A stretch of DNA of 64,000 nucleotides, taken from positions 124,001 to 188,000 of the forward strand of contig JAGCCO010000042.1 of NCBI GenBank assembly GCA_017651645.1. Reading direction: 5' to 3'. Position 1 is the first letter of the stretch. Each line of letters opens with the position of its first letter. The stretch is from Bacteroidales bacterium (GTDB lineage: Bacteria; Bacteroidota; Bacteroidia; Bacteroidales; F082). Positions 37,481-46,811 of the stretch are shown here, one piece after another. The notes under the pieces are model-generated. The model saw only the letters and a program-made list of their open reading frames with translations, was not told the origin of the DNA and ran no database searches. Position numbers and translations under genes: made by a program.

Positions 37481-37668
37481 ATTTAAGCCCAACATATTTG
37501 ATTCAATTGCTTGAGAAAAACGGCTATATTTTCAAAAGAGCAAAAGGCTCACATAGATTATATTACAATCCCATAAACAATAAGACCATTATTGTTCCGT
37601 TCCATAACGGTAAAGACTTAAAGAAAGGGACTTTTCTGGCTATCCTAAAACAAGCTGGAATAGAATAA
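37477..37668 (+). CDS. hicA: HicA-like mRNA interferase toxin
   Basis: 63 residues. RAKGSHRLYYNP carries the catalytic His, followed by IIVPFHNGKDLKKGTFLAILKQAGI, the double-stranded-RNA-binding-like HicA fold. By family it cleaves translated mRNA when not bound by HicB. The full length and catalytic His suggest it is functional. Confidence 0.87.
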   Translation: MNLSPTYLIQLLEKNGYIFKRAKGSHRLYYNPINNKTIIVPFHNGKDLKKGTFLAILKQAGIE

Positions 37669-37681
37669 TCAATTTTTCATT

Positions 37682-39184
37682 ATGTCAGAAAACAGATTAG
37701 GCTCCCTGGCGAAGCAAACCGCCATTTACGGCTTGAGCAGCATCATCGGCAGGTTTTTGAACTACTTGCTGGTGCCGCTGTATACCTATAAAATCGCCGC
37801 TGAATCGGGTGGGTATGGCATCGTTACCAACCTGTATGCCTACACCGCCTTGCTCCTCGTCATCCTGACCTTCGGCATGGAGACGACTTTCTTCCGCTTT
37901 TCGAACAAAGAAGGTGTCGACCCCAACAAAGCCTTTTCCACCTCAGGACTCACCGTGGGGCTTGTAAGTCTAATCTTTGTGATTCTGGTCAGCATTTTCC
38001 TCAAGCCTATCTCCAATGCCTTGCATTATGCCTCGCATCCCGAATATGTTGAAATCATGGCCATCATTGTGGCTTTGGACGCCTTCCAAGCCATCTTGTT
38101 TGCCCGTCTGCGTTACGAAAACAAGGCCATTAAGTTTGCCACATTAAAGCTGTTATTTATCTTCCTCAACATAGGACTGAACCTATTCATTTTCCTAGTC
38201 GCTCCTGGCTTGAAAGAGAGCCATCCAGCCTTGATGGGTTGGTACGAAAACAGCTATCAAGTCGGGTATATCTTCATCGTCAACCTCATCTGTACGGGTT
38301 TGATTACCCTCGGTTTTATCCCTGAAATCAAGAAGTTGCGCTTCGGCATCGACCGCGAGATGTTGAAACAGATGCTGCATTACACCTGGCCTTTGCTGCT
38401 CTTAGGTTTGGCAGGCATCCTCAACCAAGTGGCCGACAAGATCTGTTACCGGTTCATCGTTCCAGGCGAAGAAGGTGACGTGCAGTTGGGCATCTATGGC
38501 GCTTGTGTGAAAATCGCGATGATCATGGCGATGATTACCCAAGCCTTCCGCTATGCTTACGAGCCATTTGTCTTTGGCGGCAAGCGCGACACAGCCGACA
38601 AGGAGACCCAGGCCAAGGTGATGAAATACTTCATCATCTTCACCTTATTGGCTTTCCTCGCCGTGGTGATGTATATGCCCATTTTGCGGCACATCATCAA
38701 GTCCGACTATTGGGAAGGCCTGCGCGTGGTGCCCATTGTGATGATGGCCGAGATCTTCATGGGCATTTATTTCAACCTCTCGTTCTGGTATAAACTCATC
38801 GATGAGACTTGGTGGGGCGCTATCTTTTCGGCCATTGGCTGTGTGGTATTGTTGGCCATCAATTTCATCTTTGTGCCGAAATACGGCTACATGGCTTGCG
38901 CCTGGGGCGGTTTTGCGGGCTATGGCACTTGTATGGTTTTGTCGTACTTAGTAGGGCAGAAAAAGGCGCCAATACCCTATAATCTGAAATCTGCGTTCAT
39001 CTATTTTGCTGTCGCCTCGGCTTTGTTCTTCGTGCAAAAATACCTCCATTTTGAAAGCATCGCTTTGACTTTGGTCGTCAACACAATATTGCTGTTGGTT
39101 TTCTTCGCCTTCATCTGCTGGATGGAGAAAGACTTGGTTAAAGGCGTCGGTTCTTTTGTCAAAAGAAAAACCTCCAAATCCTGA
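37682..39184 (+). CDS. Oligosaccharide flippase family protein
   Basis: 500 residues, polytopic, beginning GSLAKQTAIYGLSSIIGRFLNYLLVPLY, which is the N-terminus of polysaccharide-export flippases common in Bacteroidota. About 12-14 hydrophobic helices follow. Such proteins flip lipid-linked glycans. This one is not next to glycosyltransferase genes, lying with dut and a TPR gene downstream, so its lipid substrate is unknown. A 39181-39224 spacer of TTTGAAT-like 7-8 bp repeats separates it from dut. Confidence 0.82.
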   Translation: MSENRLGSLAKQTAIYGLSSIIGRFLNYLLVPLYTYKIAAESGGYGIVTNLYAYTALLLVILTFGMETTFFRFSNKEGVDPNKAFSTSGLTVGLVSLIFVILVSIFLKPISNALHYASHPEYVEIMAIIVALDAFQAILFARLRYENKAIKFATLKLLFIFLNIGLNLFIFLVAPGLKESHPALMGWYENSYQVGYIFIVNLICTGLITLGFIPEIKKLRFGIDREMLKQMLHYTWPLLLLGLAGILNQVADKICYRFIVPGEEGDVQLGIYGACVKIAMIMAMITQAFRYAYEPFVFGGKRDTADKETQAKVMKYFIIFTLLAFLAVVMYMPILRHIIKSDYWEGLRVVPIVMMAEIFMGIYFNLSFWYKLIDETWWGAIFSAIGCVVLLAINFIFVPKYGYMACAWGGFAGYGTCMVLSYLVGQKKAPIPYNLKSAFIYFAVASALFFVQKYLHFESIALTLVVNTILLLVFFAFICWMEKDLVKGVGSFVKRKTSKS

Positions 39185-39222
39185 ATCTTTGAATTTTGAA
39201 TCTTTGAATCATTAAATCTTGA
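39181..39222. repeat. Short-unit array before dut
   Basis: GAATCTTT and GAATTTT-like units recur at 7-8 bp spacing from the flippase stop codon to 3 bp before the dut ATG. The array touches the stop codon of the upstream gene, as at other loci. Confidence 0.7.
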
Positions 39223-39224
39223 AT

Positions 39225-39710
<486 letters not shown>

Positions 39711-39716
39711 AAAGTG

Positions 39717-41306
39717 ATGAAGAATAGAGCTTTTGTATTGTTTTTGACAATGGTGTGCGCAACATGGGGATTTGCACAACAAGTAGATGTCAAAAAGAAC
39801 GCCACCTACTTCTCGAACGGCTTACAATGCAAGTACCGTGAGGATACCGAAGGCGCCATCCGCAATTTTGAGCAGGCGTTGCGTTTCATGCCTGACGACG
39901 CTGCCAGCATGTACGAGCTAAGCGAACAGTATTACGATGCCAACCGCATTGAAGAGGCGTTTAATATGAGCAAGAAAGCTGCCGAACTCGACCCTGAAAA
40001 CAAGTGGTATCAGTTGCGTTTGGGGATGTTTTACCGTAACCTGGAGCAATATGACGACTTCATTGATCTGTATGAAAAACTGACCAAGCAATACCCCGAC
40101 GACCCCGAGATGCTCAGCGAACTCATCGACGCCTATCTCTACACTGAGAGATACGACAAAGCCTTGGCCAAGATGAACCTGCTGGAAGAACAAATCGGGC
40201 AAAACGAAGTGATTACCGAGCAACGCCTCAACATCTATAAACGTCAAGGTAGCGACAAAAAGCTCATCGCCGAGCTGGAGCGGCTCATCAAGGAGAATCC
40301 CGAGAACCTGCGCTATTACAACATGTTGGCCCAAGTCTACACCGACAACGGCAAGGAAAAGGAAGCCCTGAAGACCTACGAGAGGATCAAGGAGCTCAAT
40401 CCCAACGACCCATATATCAACATTTCGTTGCTGGAGTTTTACGAAAACAACGGTGACAACGAAAAGGCCTTCAACGAGCTGATTGCCGCTATCCGTAACA
40501 AGAACCTCGACCTCACCACGAAATCCAACATCTACGACTACTGGATGAACAAAAACCAGAACTCCAAACAGATCACGGAGCAGGCGAAGCTATGCGGTTT
40601 GGCCTTCAGCGAAACGCATCCTGACGACAAAATCGGCTATCTCATCCTCGGGTCATATTATATCGTCACCGAGAACGCGTCCTTGGCCAGAACCTATTAC
40701 AAGAAATCCCTCGCCATCGACAGCACCGATTTTCTCTCGTGGCAGAACCTCATCATCAGCGAGAGCCGACTCGAAGAGAACGAGGCTGTGCGTGACCATG
40801 CCGTGGCCGCCTTGAAGTACTATCCCATGCAGCCTGTGTTCTATTGGTACGCGGGTGTGGCCAATGCCGTGCTGAAAAACAACGAGGATGCCATTATCTA
40901 TTTGGATAAAGGCAGGAGATACACCACCGACAAGGTGCAGATTGCCAACTTCGACGCTTTTTTGGGCGACCTCTACCACGAGCAAGGTGATGAGGAGCAA
41001 GCCTTTGCAGCCTACGACCGTACTTTGCGCAACGACCCCGACAACACATTGGTTCTCAACAACTACGCCTATTTCCTTGCGTTGAAAAACCAAGACTTGG
41101 ACAAGGCCTTGGAGATGTCGACCAAAGCCATCACCTTGGAACCCAACAACCCCACCTATCTCGACACACACGCCTGGGTGCTCTACATGAAAGGCGACTA
41201 CAAGGAAGCCGAGAAACAGATGAAGAAAGCCATGAAGCTGCTGAAACAACCCGATGCCACCTATCAGGAGCATTATGATGCGATCCAACTCAAACTCAAA
41301 AAATGA
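39717..41306 (+). CDS. Secreted or periplasmic TPR-repeat protein
   Basis: About 529 residues. A signal peptide (residues 1 to about 22, ending GFAQQ) is followed by about a dozen tetratricopeptide repeats. Examples are GAIRNFEQALRFMPDDAASM, KAAELDPENKWYQLRLGMFY and AITLEPNNPTYLDTHAWVLY. TPR arrays scaffold protein complexes. The two downstream genes encode a LolB-like lipoprotein and an EnvC-like protein, overlapping or nearly so, so it probably works in envelope assembly. ATG 39717 is preferred to the TTG at 39708. Confidence 0.82.
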   Translation: MKNRAFVLFLTMVCATWGFAQQVDVKKNATYFSNGLQCKYREDTEGAIRNFEQALRFMPDDAASMYELSEQYYDANRIEEAFNMSKKAAELDPENKWYQLRLGMFYRNLEQYDDFIDLYEKLTKQYPDDPEMLSELIDAYLYTERYDKALAKMNLLEEQIGQNEVITEQRLNIYKRQGSDKKLIAELERLIKENPENLRYYNMLAQVYTDNGKEKEALKTYERIKELNPNDPYINISLLEFYENNGDNEKAFNELIAAIRNKNLDLTTKSNIYDYWMNKNQNSKQITEQAKLCGLAFSETHPDDKIGYLILGSYYIVTENASLARTYYKKSLAIDSTDFLSWQNLIISESRLEENEAVRDHAVAALKYYPMQPVFYWYAGVANAVLKNNEDAIIYLDKGRRYTTDKVQIANFDAFLGDLYHEQGDEEQAFAAYDRTLRNDPDNTLVLNNYAYFLALKNQDLDKALEMSTKAITLEPNNPTYLDTHAWVLYMKGDYKEAEKQMKKAMKLLKQPDATYQEHYDAIQLKLKK

Positions 41307-41854
41307 GATCTCGATTAGTCATAGCATTCCTCACCTTATTGCTCGTGGCCTCCTCCTGCGCCTCGCGCAAGAAAACCGTTGTGCCCACACAGCCCCAAGC
41401 CTTTGAATGGCTCACCGCCAACCTGAGCATCCAAGCCGAAGACAATGGCGTGTTGTTCGACGACCTCTCGGGGCAGCTGAGGATGCGCCAAGACAGTCTC
41501 GTGTGGCTCAGTGTCACCGCCACCATGGGCGTGGAAGTGATGCGCGCCAAAGTCAGCTCAGACTCCGTTTGGATTGTCAACCGCTTGGAAAAGACCTATC
41601 TGGCCGAGCCTTTGGACACGGTTTCTGCCCAATTGGGCATGCCTTTCAGCCTGCCTTGGATACAAACGCTCCTTCTGGACAATAACGAGGGCCTTCCGCC
41701 CGTTGAGAATCAGACGGTACAGCTGAAGACCTTCGTGATGGGCAACCTGTCCGCCAAAATCAGATACAACAACATCAAACTCAACGAGAAGACGACATTC
41801 CCGCTAAGGATTACGGATAAGATGGAGCGTATTAAACTCAAATTGAGACGATGA
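41303..41854 (+). CDS. DUF4292 lipoprotein (LolB-like)
   Basis: 183 residues with a lipobox (LVASSCAS, Cys19), so probably an outer-membrane lipoprotein. The body (LTANLSIQAEDNGVLFD, LSGQLRMRQDSLVWLSVTAT) alternates polar and apolar residues and matches DUF4292 proteins, which are often compared with LolB, the lipoprotein acceptor. It overlaps the TPR stop (ATGA) and the next gene start (ATGA), so translation is probably coupled. Confidence 0.82.
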   Translation: MRSRLVIAFLTLLLVASSCASRKKTVVPTQPQAFEWLTANLSIQAEDNGVLFDDLSGQLRMRQDSLVWLSVTATMGVEVMRAKVSSDSVWIVNRLEKTYLAEPLDTVSAQLGMPFSLPWIQTLLLDNNEGLPPVENQTVQLKTFVMGNLSAKIRYNNIKLNEKTTFPLRITDKMERIKLKLRR

Positions 41855-43272
41855 GTAATATAAAAGACACAAGATTGAGGACTATGACCGATGACTATGA
41901 CTATGGCCTGCTTCACCAAAGGTACGAGTGTCACCCTTTGGAAATCGCGAGCCATAGTCATGGTCATAAGCCATGGTCAACTTCCTTATGGTCAAAGTTA
42001 ATACCCATCTTTTGTCTCCTTATCTTGGTATTCTCTTTCACTCCATCATACGCCCAGAAGACGAAAGGCAAGACAAAGAAACAGCTGCAGAGCGAAATCA
42101 CCTCGTTGCAGAAGGAGATCTCGACCGCCAACCAACTGCTGAAAAAGACCAAAAAAGACAAGGAGATGACCCTAAACGAAGTCTCTATCCTCGACAAGAA
42201 AATCAAGCAGCGCGAGAACCTCATCAAGGCCTACAACGAGCAAATCGCCGTCTTAGACGATGACATCCATACCGGGCAAGACAACATCAAGACACTCAAT
42301 TCCGACTTGAAAAAACTCCGTAAAGAATACGCGAAAATGATCGTTTTCGCCAACAAAAACCGCAGCAACTACGATAAAATAGGCTTCATCTTCGCCTCCA
42401 AGGACTTCAATCAAGCCTTCAGCCGACTGCGCTACATCCGCGAGTTCAACGAGGCCAGAAAGGTCAAAATCGACCAAATTGCCAGTACCGAACGGCGCAT
42501 CAGCGAGGAGGTAGAAGCCAACCAAAAAGCACGCGAGGAACAGGCCGCCTTGCTGAAAGACGAGAAGACCCAAAAGGAAGCCCTGCAAAAAGAGAAAAAA
42601 GACCTCAACGGACAGGTGGCCAAACTCAAGAAGAAGGAAGGCAGCATCCAGCAGGACATCAAGAACAAGCAACAGCAGGCCAAGAAACTGCAAAAGGCCA
42701 TCGATGACATCATCGCCGAGGAAATCAGGAAGGCTAACGCGGAGGCGGAGCGGAAACGCAAGGAAGAAGAAAAAAAGAACGCCGGTAAAGGCAAGACCAC
42801 CACGGCGCCGGCACCCAAAGAGAAAGGCATGGCCTTGACTCCAGCCGAGAAGACACTGTCGTCCAACTTCGTCAACAACAAAGGCAACCTGCCCTGGCCT
42901 GTGGAACGCGGCGTTATCTCTTCCTCCTACGGCAAACACACCTCCGTGGTCTCCGACAGGGTCACCGTGACCAACAACGGCATTGACATTGCCACCACCG
43001 AGGGTGCCCAAGCCCGTGCTGTCTTCGACGGCGAGGTGACCAGCGTCACCAAGCTGATGGGCTCCAACACCGTCGTCATCATCCGCCATGGCGAGTACTT
43101 TACCGTCTACTCCAACCTCGAAAACGTCACGGTGAAACGTGGCGACAAGGTGAAGACCAAACAAAACATCGGACAAGTTCACACCAGCAAGACCGAAAAC
43201 AAGACGGAACTGCACTTCGAGCTTCTGAAAGAACAAAGCCGACAGAATCCTGCTAATTGGTTATCGAAATGA
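41851..43272 (+). CDS. EnvC-like M23 murein hydrolase activator
   Basis: 473 residues. A hydrophobic signal segment (LIPIFCLLILVFSFTPSYAQ, about 51-70) is preceded by 50 residues read from an inverted repeat array. A long coiled coil follows (about 75-320), then a C-terminal M23/LytM domain (NKGNLPWPVERGVISSSYG, GIDIATTEGAQARAVFDGEV, HFELLKEQSRQNPANWL). The LytM metal His set appears incomplete: GID stands where H-x3-D is usual, as in EnvC activators. It probably controls amidases at division. No in-frame ATG lies near the signal peptide, so the leader must be translated or another start used. Confidence 0.85.
   Translation: MSNIKDTRLRTMTDDYDYGLLHQRYECHPLEIASHSHGHKPWSTSLWSKLIPIFCLLILVFSFTPSYAQKTKGKTKKQLQSEITSLQKEISTANQLLKKTKKDKEMTLNEVSILDKKIKQRENLIKAYNEQIAVLDDDIHTGQDNIKTLNSDLKKLRKEYAKMIVFANKNRSNYDKIGFIFASKDFNQAFSRLRYIREFNEARKVKIDQIASTERRISEEVEANQKAREEQAALLKDEKTQKEALQKEKKDLNGQVAKLKKKEGSIQQDIKNKQQQAKKLQKAIDDIIAEEIRKANAEAERKRKEEEKKNAGKGKTTTAPAPKEKGMALTPAEKTLSSNFVNNKGNLPWPVERGVISSSYGKHTSVVSDRVTVTNNGIDIATTEGAQARAVFDGEVTSVTKLMGSNTVVIIRHGEYFTVYSNLENVTVKRGDKVKTKQNIGQVHTSKTENKTELHFELLKEQSRQNPANWLSK
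41880..41994. repeat. Inverted array in the EnvC-like leader, GACTATG units
   Basis: ATGACTATGACTATGGC (41891-41907) is complementary at 16 of 17 positions to a segment in 41951-41967. Inside it is a second pair, CCAAAGG/CCTTTGG. Units match those at the ybeY 3' end (31124-31198), 10.7 kb away. Confidence 0.8.
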
Positions 43273-43445
43273 AAAAGAAGTTATTGATATTACTATTGTT
43301 AGGCTTAACCTTGTTTGTTTCCTCCTGTAAGACCAAGGAAGTGCCAGGCCGTCGCCGCACGCCGCGTCACTGCAACACCTGCACCAAGTGGAGCTACGTG
43401 CCACAAGAAACCCCCGCAAACCCGTGGACAAGCGATGAAGCCTGA
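43269..43445 (+). CDS. Small lipoprotein
   Basis: 58 residues with a lipobox (LFVSSCKTK, Cys20) followed by a short Arg- and Cys-containing tail (RRTPRHCNTCTKWSYVPQ). The start overlaps the EnvC stop (ATGA) and the end overlaps the SprT-like gene by 11 bp, so it belongs to this operon. No function is recognised. The CNTC pair could bind a metal or form a disulfide. Confidence 0.65.
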   Translation: MKKKLLILLLLGLTLFVSSCKTKEVPGRRRTPRHCNTCTKWSYVPQETPANPWTSDEA

Positions 43446-44052
43446 AGAACTGGAACTGCTGAAACGCTATTTCCCTGAGGCTTCGGTGGCGATGGTTGGA
43501 ACTATGTACGAACAACGGCGTTTCAAGCTGCATTTCAAGCGGCCACGTAGCTCCAAATTGGGGGATTTCCGTCCACCAAGAACCAAAAACGGCATCTGCG
43601 CTATCACCCTCAACTTGGATTTGAACCCTTATCAGATGCTCATCACATACGTCCATGAGGTGGCGCATTACGATGTGTATCAGCGATGGGGTTCAAGACG
43701 CGTGCAACCCCATGGCCAAGAATGGCAAACCTGTTTCTCTTCTCTCTTGCAGCCGTTTTTGATTGAAACCATCTTTCCAAACGATATCCTCGTCGCCTTG
43801 CAAAAGCATCTCCACCACATCAAAGCCAGCAGCACCGCCGACCAAAACCTGCAAAGGGTCTTAAAGAAATATGACAAGAACCCTGAAACTGTCAGCACTG
43901 TGGAAAGCTTGCCAAACGGTGCCAGATTCATGTTGAAAAACGGTTTGGTCTTCCAAAAAGGGGAGAAGCAGCGCACCCGTTATAAATGCTACTGCGAGAG
44001 CAACGGACGTTGGTATTTCGTGGCGGCTTTAGCGGAAGTAAAAGCTGTTTAG
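43435..44052 (+). CDS. SprT-like zinc metalloprotease-domain protein
   Basis: About 205 residues from the ATG at 43435. An earlier ATG would overlap the lipoprotein gene entirely and is rejected. The zinc signature HEVAHYDVY followed by HGQEWQTCFSSLL is the SprT/Spartan pattern. A C-terminal YKCYCESNGRWYFV resembles the family's zinc ribbon with some Cys missing. Spartan-type proteases act on DNA-protein crosslinks, but bacterial SprT proteins are poorly studied. Confidence 0.8.
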   Translation: MKPEELELLKRYFPEASVAMVGTMYEQRRFKLHFKRPRSSKLGDFRPPRTKNGICAITLNLDLNPYQMLITYVHEVAHYDVYQRWGSRRVQPHGQEWQTCFSSLLQPFLIETIFPNDILVALQKHLHHIKASSTADQNLQRVLKKYDKNPETVSTVESLPNGARFMLKNGLVFQKGEKQRTRYKCYCESNGRWYFVAALAEVKAV

Positions 44053-44178
44053 ATTCCCTTCGGGAATGGAATAGGGCATCATCTTATCATGCGGCGGCTT
44101 CATTATCCCACTATCCATTAATGACCAAAGCCACCGTCAATTAATAACAACTCTCTCTCCATTCCCGTTAGGAAATCT
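44052..44178. repeat. Inverted element with REP-like ends
   Basis: GATTCCCTTCGGGAATGG (44052-44069) and CCATTCCCGTTAGGAAATC (near 44158-44176) are inverted relatives enclosing about 90 bp without a gene. Each end is itself a small hairpin, ATTCCC-TTC-GGGAAT in the first. A similar hairpin sequence occurs at 56716-56738. Confidence 0.65.
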
Positions 44179-44188
44179 CTAATTTTTC

Positions 44189-44196
44189 TATCTTTG
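44189..44196 (+). promoter_or_regulatory. -7 promoter element for the fusion kinase gene
   Basis: TATCTTTG, an exact TAnnTTTG match, lies 18 bp before the ATG at 44215. Confidence 0.6.
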
Positions 44197-44214
44197 CCGC
44201 AAAATCAAAACTTA

Positions 44215-45384
44215 ATGACTAAAAAAGTATTTGTTTCGGGCTGCTACGACCTGCTGCACAGCGGACATGTCGAGTTTTTCCGGCAAGCGGCGCAATATGG
44301 CGACCTTTATGTCGGTATCGGCTCCGACGAGACCATCCTGCATTACAAAAACCACAAGACGCTCTATCCCGAGAAGGAACGCCTTTTTATGGTGAAGGCC
44401 ATCCGCTACGTGAAGGATGCCTTTATCAATGATGGGGCAGGGGTAATGGATTTTGTTGGCACGGTTGATAGGTTAAAGCCTGATATTTTTGTAGTCAACG
44501 AAGACGGCGCCTCTGAGACAAAACGCAAGTTTTGCGAGGAACGCGGCATCGAATATGTGGTGCTGCAACGCACCCCTTCAGAAGGCTTGGAGGCTCGCTC
44601 GTCGACGGCTTTGAAACACGACCTCTGTCAGATTCCCACCCGCTTGGACCTAGCCGGCACGTGGATTGACCAACCTTACGTCTCGTGCTTTGCCCCTGGA
44701 TGGGCTATCACCATCTCCTTGGAACCTACTTTTGAGGTGCGTGAACGTTGTGGCCTCTCCACATCAACACGCAACATGATTAAGAAAATCTGGCCTTTGC
44801 AACTGCCCGAAATGGATCCTGAAACCCTTGCCAAGTTGGTCTTCTGCTTCGAGAACGACCCCGAGCGCAGCGACGGCATCATCAGCGGGGCACAGGACAG
44901 CATCGGCATCTGCATGCCAGGTTTGGTGCGGCACTATTACGACAAACTCTATTGGCCCCTCAAAATCGAGACCTGTCAAGACGACGCCATCTTGAGCTGG
45001 CTTGAAAACCACCTTGTCATGATTCCTATGGAGCCACGCCAACCTGGATGTTCCGTGGTGGAAGGCAAGGACATCACCGAGTCGAAAGTCAAGGCTTTGG
45101 CTCAGGCCGCCGATGACTGCTGGAAAGCTATCATGGACAAGGATTTGATCGCTTTCGCTAAGGCATACAAGGCCTCTTTTGAAGCCCAGACTGCCATGTT
45201 CCCTGCCATGATTCAAGGCTCGGTACATAGTTATATCGACAAATACTCCGCGATGGACAAAGTGTTAGCCTGGAAAATGCCCGGTGCCGGCGGTGGAGGC
45301 TATCTCGCTTGTGTGGTCAAGGATACGACCGTATTTTGTAAAAACCATTCTGAAGCAATACCGTTAAAAATCAGAAGAAAATGA
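44215..45384 (+). CDS. Nucleotidyltransferase-GHMP kinase-like fusion
   Basis: About 389 residues. Residues 1-130 are a cytidylyltransferase-like fold: FVSGCYDLLHSGH (HxGH at 15-18) and GLEARSSTALK. From about 142 a GHMP-kinase-like part follows: RLDLAGTWID, GLSTSTRN in place of the usual Gly/Ser-rich ATP loop, SGAQDSIGICMPG, and the C-terminal PGAGGGGYLA. The kinase part is only about 245 residues. Downstream are a FucP-like porter and a sugar mutarotase, so a sugar-1-phosphate or NDP-sugar salvage role is likely. The sugar is not identifiable. ATG 44215 is preferred to the TTG at 44194. Confidence 0.75.
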   Translation: MTKKVFVSGCYDLLHSGHVEFFRQAAQYGDLYVGIGSDETILHYKNHKTLYPEKERLFMVKAIRYVKDAFINDGAGVMDFVGTVDRLKPDIFVVNEDGASETKRKFCEERGIEYVVLQRTPSEGLEARSSTALKHDLCQIPTRLDLAGTWIDQPYVSCFAPGWAITISLEPTFEVRERCGLSTSTRNMIKKIWPLQLPEMDPETLAKLVFCFENDPERSDGIISGAQDSIGICMPGLVRHYYDKLYWPLKIETCQDDAILSWLENHLVMIPMEPRQPGCSVVEGKDITESKVKALAQAADDCWKAIMDKDLIAFAKAYKASFEAQTAMFPAMIQGSVHSYIDKYSAMDKVLAWKMPGAGGGGYLACVVKDTTVFCKNHSEAIPLKIRRK

Positions 45385-45413
45385 TAATAAATGTAAATGT
45401 ATGATTCGCTTCA

Positions 45414-45492
45414 CGTCACTGCGAGGTACGAAGCAGTCTAGACAAAAAGCTTATTCTCTAGATTGCTTCGTCGTTCCTCCTCGCAATGACGC
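45414..45492. repeat. REP-like hairpin (CGTCAYTGCGAGG type)
   Basis: CGTCACTGCGAGG followed by CGAAGCAGTCTAGA pairs with TCTAGATTGCTTCG and CCTCGCAATGACG across a short AT-rich loop. The outer 13 bases differ at one position. The far end overlaps an in-frame ATG at 45486 of the next gene. Confidence 0.75.
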
Positions 45493-45515
45493 AAAGCGTC
45501 GAAAAACCGAAAACA

Positions 45516-46811
45516 ATGAATAAAGTAGTAGAAAAGAAATACCTCTTGGCCTTCGTGCTAGTGACCTGTTGCTTCGCCTTGTGGGGCTTCGCCAACGACA
45601 TCACCAACCCCATGGTGAAGGCCTTCTCTAAGATCTTCCGCATGAGCGTCACCGACGGCGCCTTAGTACAATTGGCCTTCTATGGCGGCTATTTCTGCAT
45701 GGCCCTACCTGCCGCCTTGTTTGTGCGCAAATTCTCCTACAAAGCCGGTCTGTTGATGGGTCTCGGATTGTATGCCGTAGGCGCCTTAATGTTCCTCCCC
45801 GCCAAGGCGACAGGCAGTTATTATCCTTTCCTCATCGCCTACTTCGTCCTCACTTGCGGCCTCTCTTTCCTTGAGACGACAGCGAATCCTTATATCCTCT
45901 CCATGGGCAGCAAGGACACCGCCACACGCCGACTCAATCTGGCACAGGCTTTTAATCCCATCGGTTCGTTAGCGGGTATGTTTGTGGCGATGCAATTCAT
46001 CCAGGCCAAACTCAACCCACTAAGCACCGAGGAACGTGCCTTATTGTCCGAAAACCAGTTTGAAGCCGTCAAAAGTGCCGACCTCGCTGTGTTGAGCCGA
46101 CCCTATGTCATCATCGGTGCAGTGTTGGTGGCCTTTTTTATCGTAATCTTACTCTTGGTGAAGACACAAGCCAAAACGGAAGAAAGCAACGACCAGAAGT
46201 TCGGTCCCACGGTGAAACGTCTGTGGCAGAACAAACCCTATCGTTATGGCGTGGTGGCTCAGTTCTTTTATGTCGGCGTGCAGATCATGTGCTGGACCTT
46301 CATCATCCAATACGGCACACGCGTCTTCATGAACGAAGGCATGACGGAACAAGCCGCTGAGGTGCTCTCACAACGCTACAACATCGTGGCCATGGCTATC
46401 TTCTGCCTGAGCCGCTTCATCTGCACCTTCCTGCTGAAATACATCCACCCTTCCAAACTGCTGACTTATTTGGGCATTGCCGGAGCCGTGCTGGTGTTGG
46501 GTGTCATTTTCCTTGACGGTCGCGCCGGAATGTATTGCTTGGTAGCCGTCTCGGCTTGCATGAGCCTGATGTTCCCGACCATCTACGGCATCGCCTTGAC
46601 CGACACGGGTGAGGATGCTAAACTCGGTGCGGCTGGCCTCATCATGGCCATCTTGGGCGGTTCGGTATTGCCTCCTTTACAAGCCCGCATCATCGATGGC
46701 GGCGGATTGGGAAGCATCGCCTCCGTGAATTTGAGCTTCATTTTGCCGCTGATATGCTTTGTGGTCATCGTGCTCTACGGATTGTTTATCACAAAAACAG
46801 AAAAATCATGA
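45516..46811 (+). CDS. fucP: FucP-like MFS sugar:proton symporter
   Basis: About 431 residues with 12 predicted helices. AFVLVTCCFALWGFANDITNP and FLETTANPYILSMGS are typical of the L-fucose permease branch of the major facilitator superfamily. It imports a deoxysugar with protons across the inner membrane. The ATG at 45516 is preferred. The earlier in-frame ATG at 45486 lies inside the REP-like hairpin. It overlaps the mutarotase gene by 4 bp. Confidence 0.87.
   Translation: MNKVVEKKYLLAFVLVTCCFALWGFANDITNPMVKAFSKIFRMSVTDGALVQLAFYGGYFCMALPAALFVRKFSYKAGLLMGLGLYAVGALMFLPAKATGSYYPFLIAYFVLTCGLSFLETTANPYILSMGSKDTATRRLNLAQAFNPIGSLAGMFVAMQFIQAKLNPLSTEERALLSENQFEAVKSADLAVLSRPYVIIGAVLVAFFIVILLLVKTQAKTEESNDQKFGPTVKRLWQNKPYRYGVVAQFFYVGVQIMCWTFIIQYGTRVFMNEGMTEQAAEVLSQRYNIVAMAIFCLSRFICTFLLKYIHPSKLLTYLGIAGAVLVLGVIFLDGRAGMYCLVAVSACMSLMFPTIYGIALTDTGEDAKLGAAGLIMAILGGSVLPPLQARIIDGGGLGSIASVNLSFILPLICFVVIVLYGLFITKTEKS

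Noticed and set aside
37222..37668. HicBA as a novel defence module
   Set aside because: Both proteins are of normal length with standard motifs and no associated genes.
42253..43236. 327-residue open frame antisense to the EnvC-like gene
   Set aside because: Phe/Leu/Val-rich shadow of the coiled coil.
43315..43434. N-terminal extension of the SprT-like gene
   Set aside because: The segment overlaps the lipoprotein gene in another frame, is Arg/Pro-rich, and has no similarity to SprT proteins.
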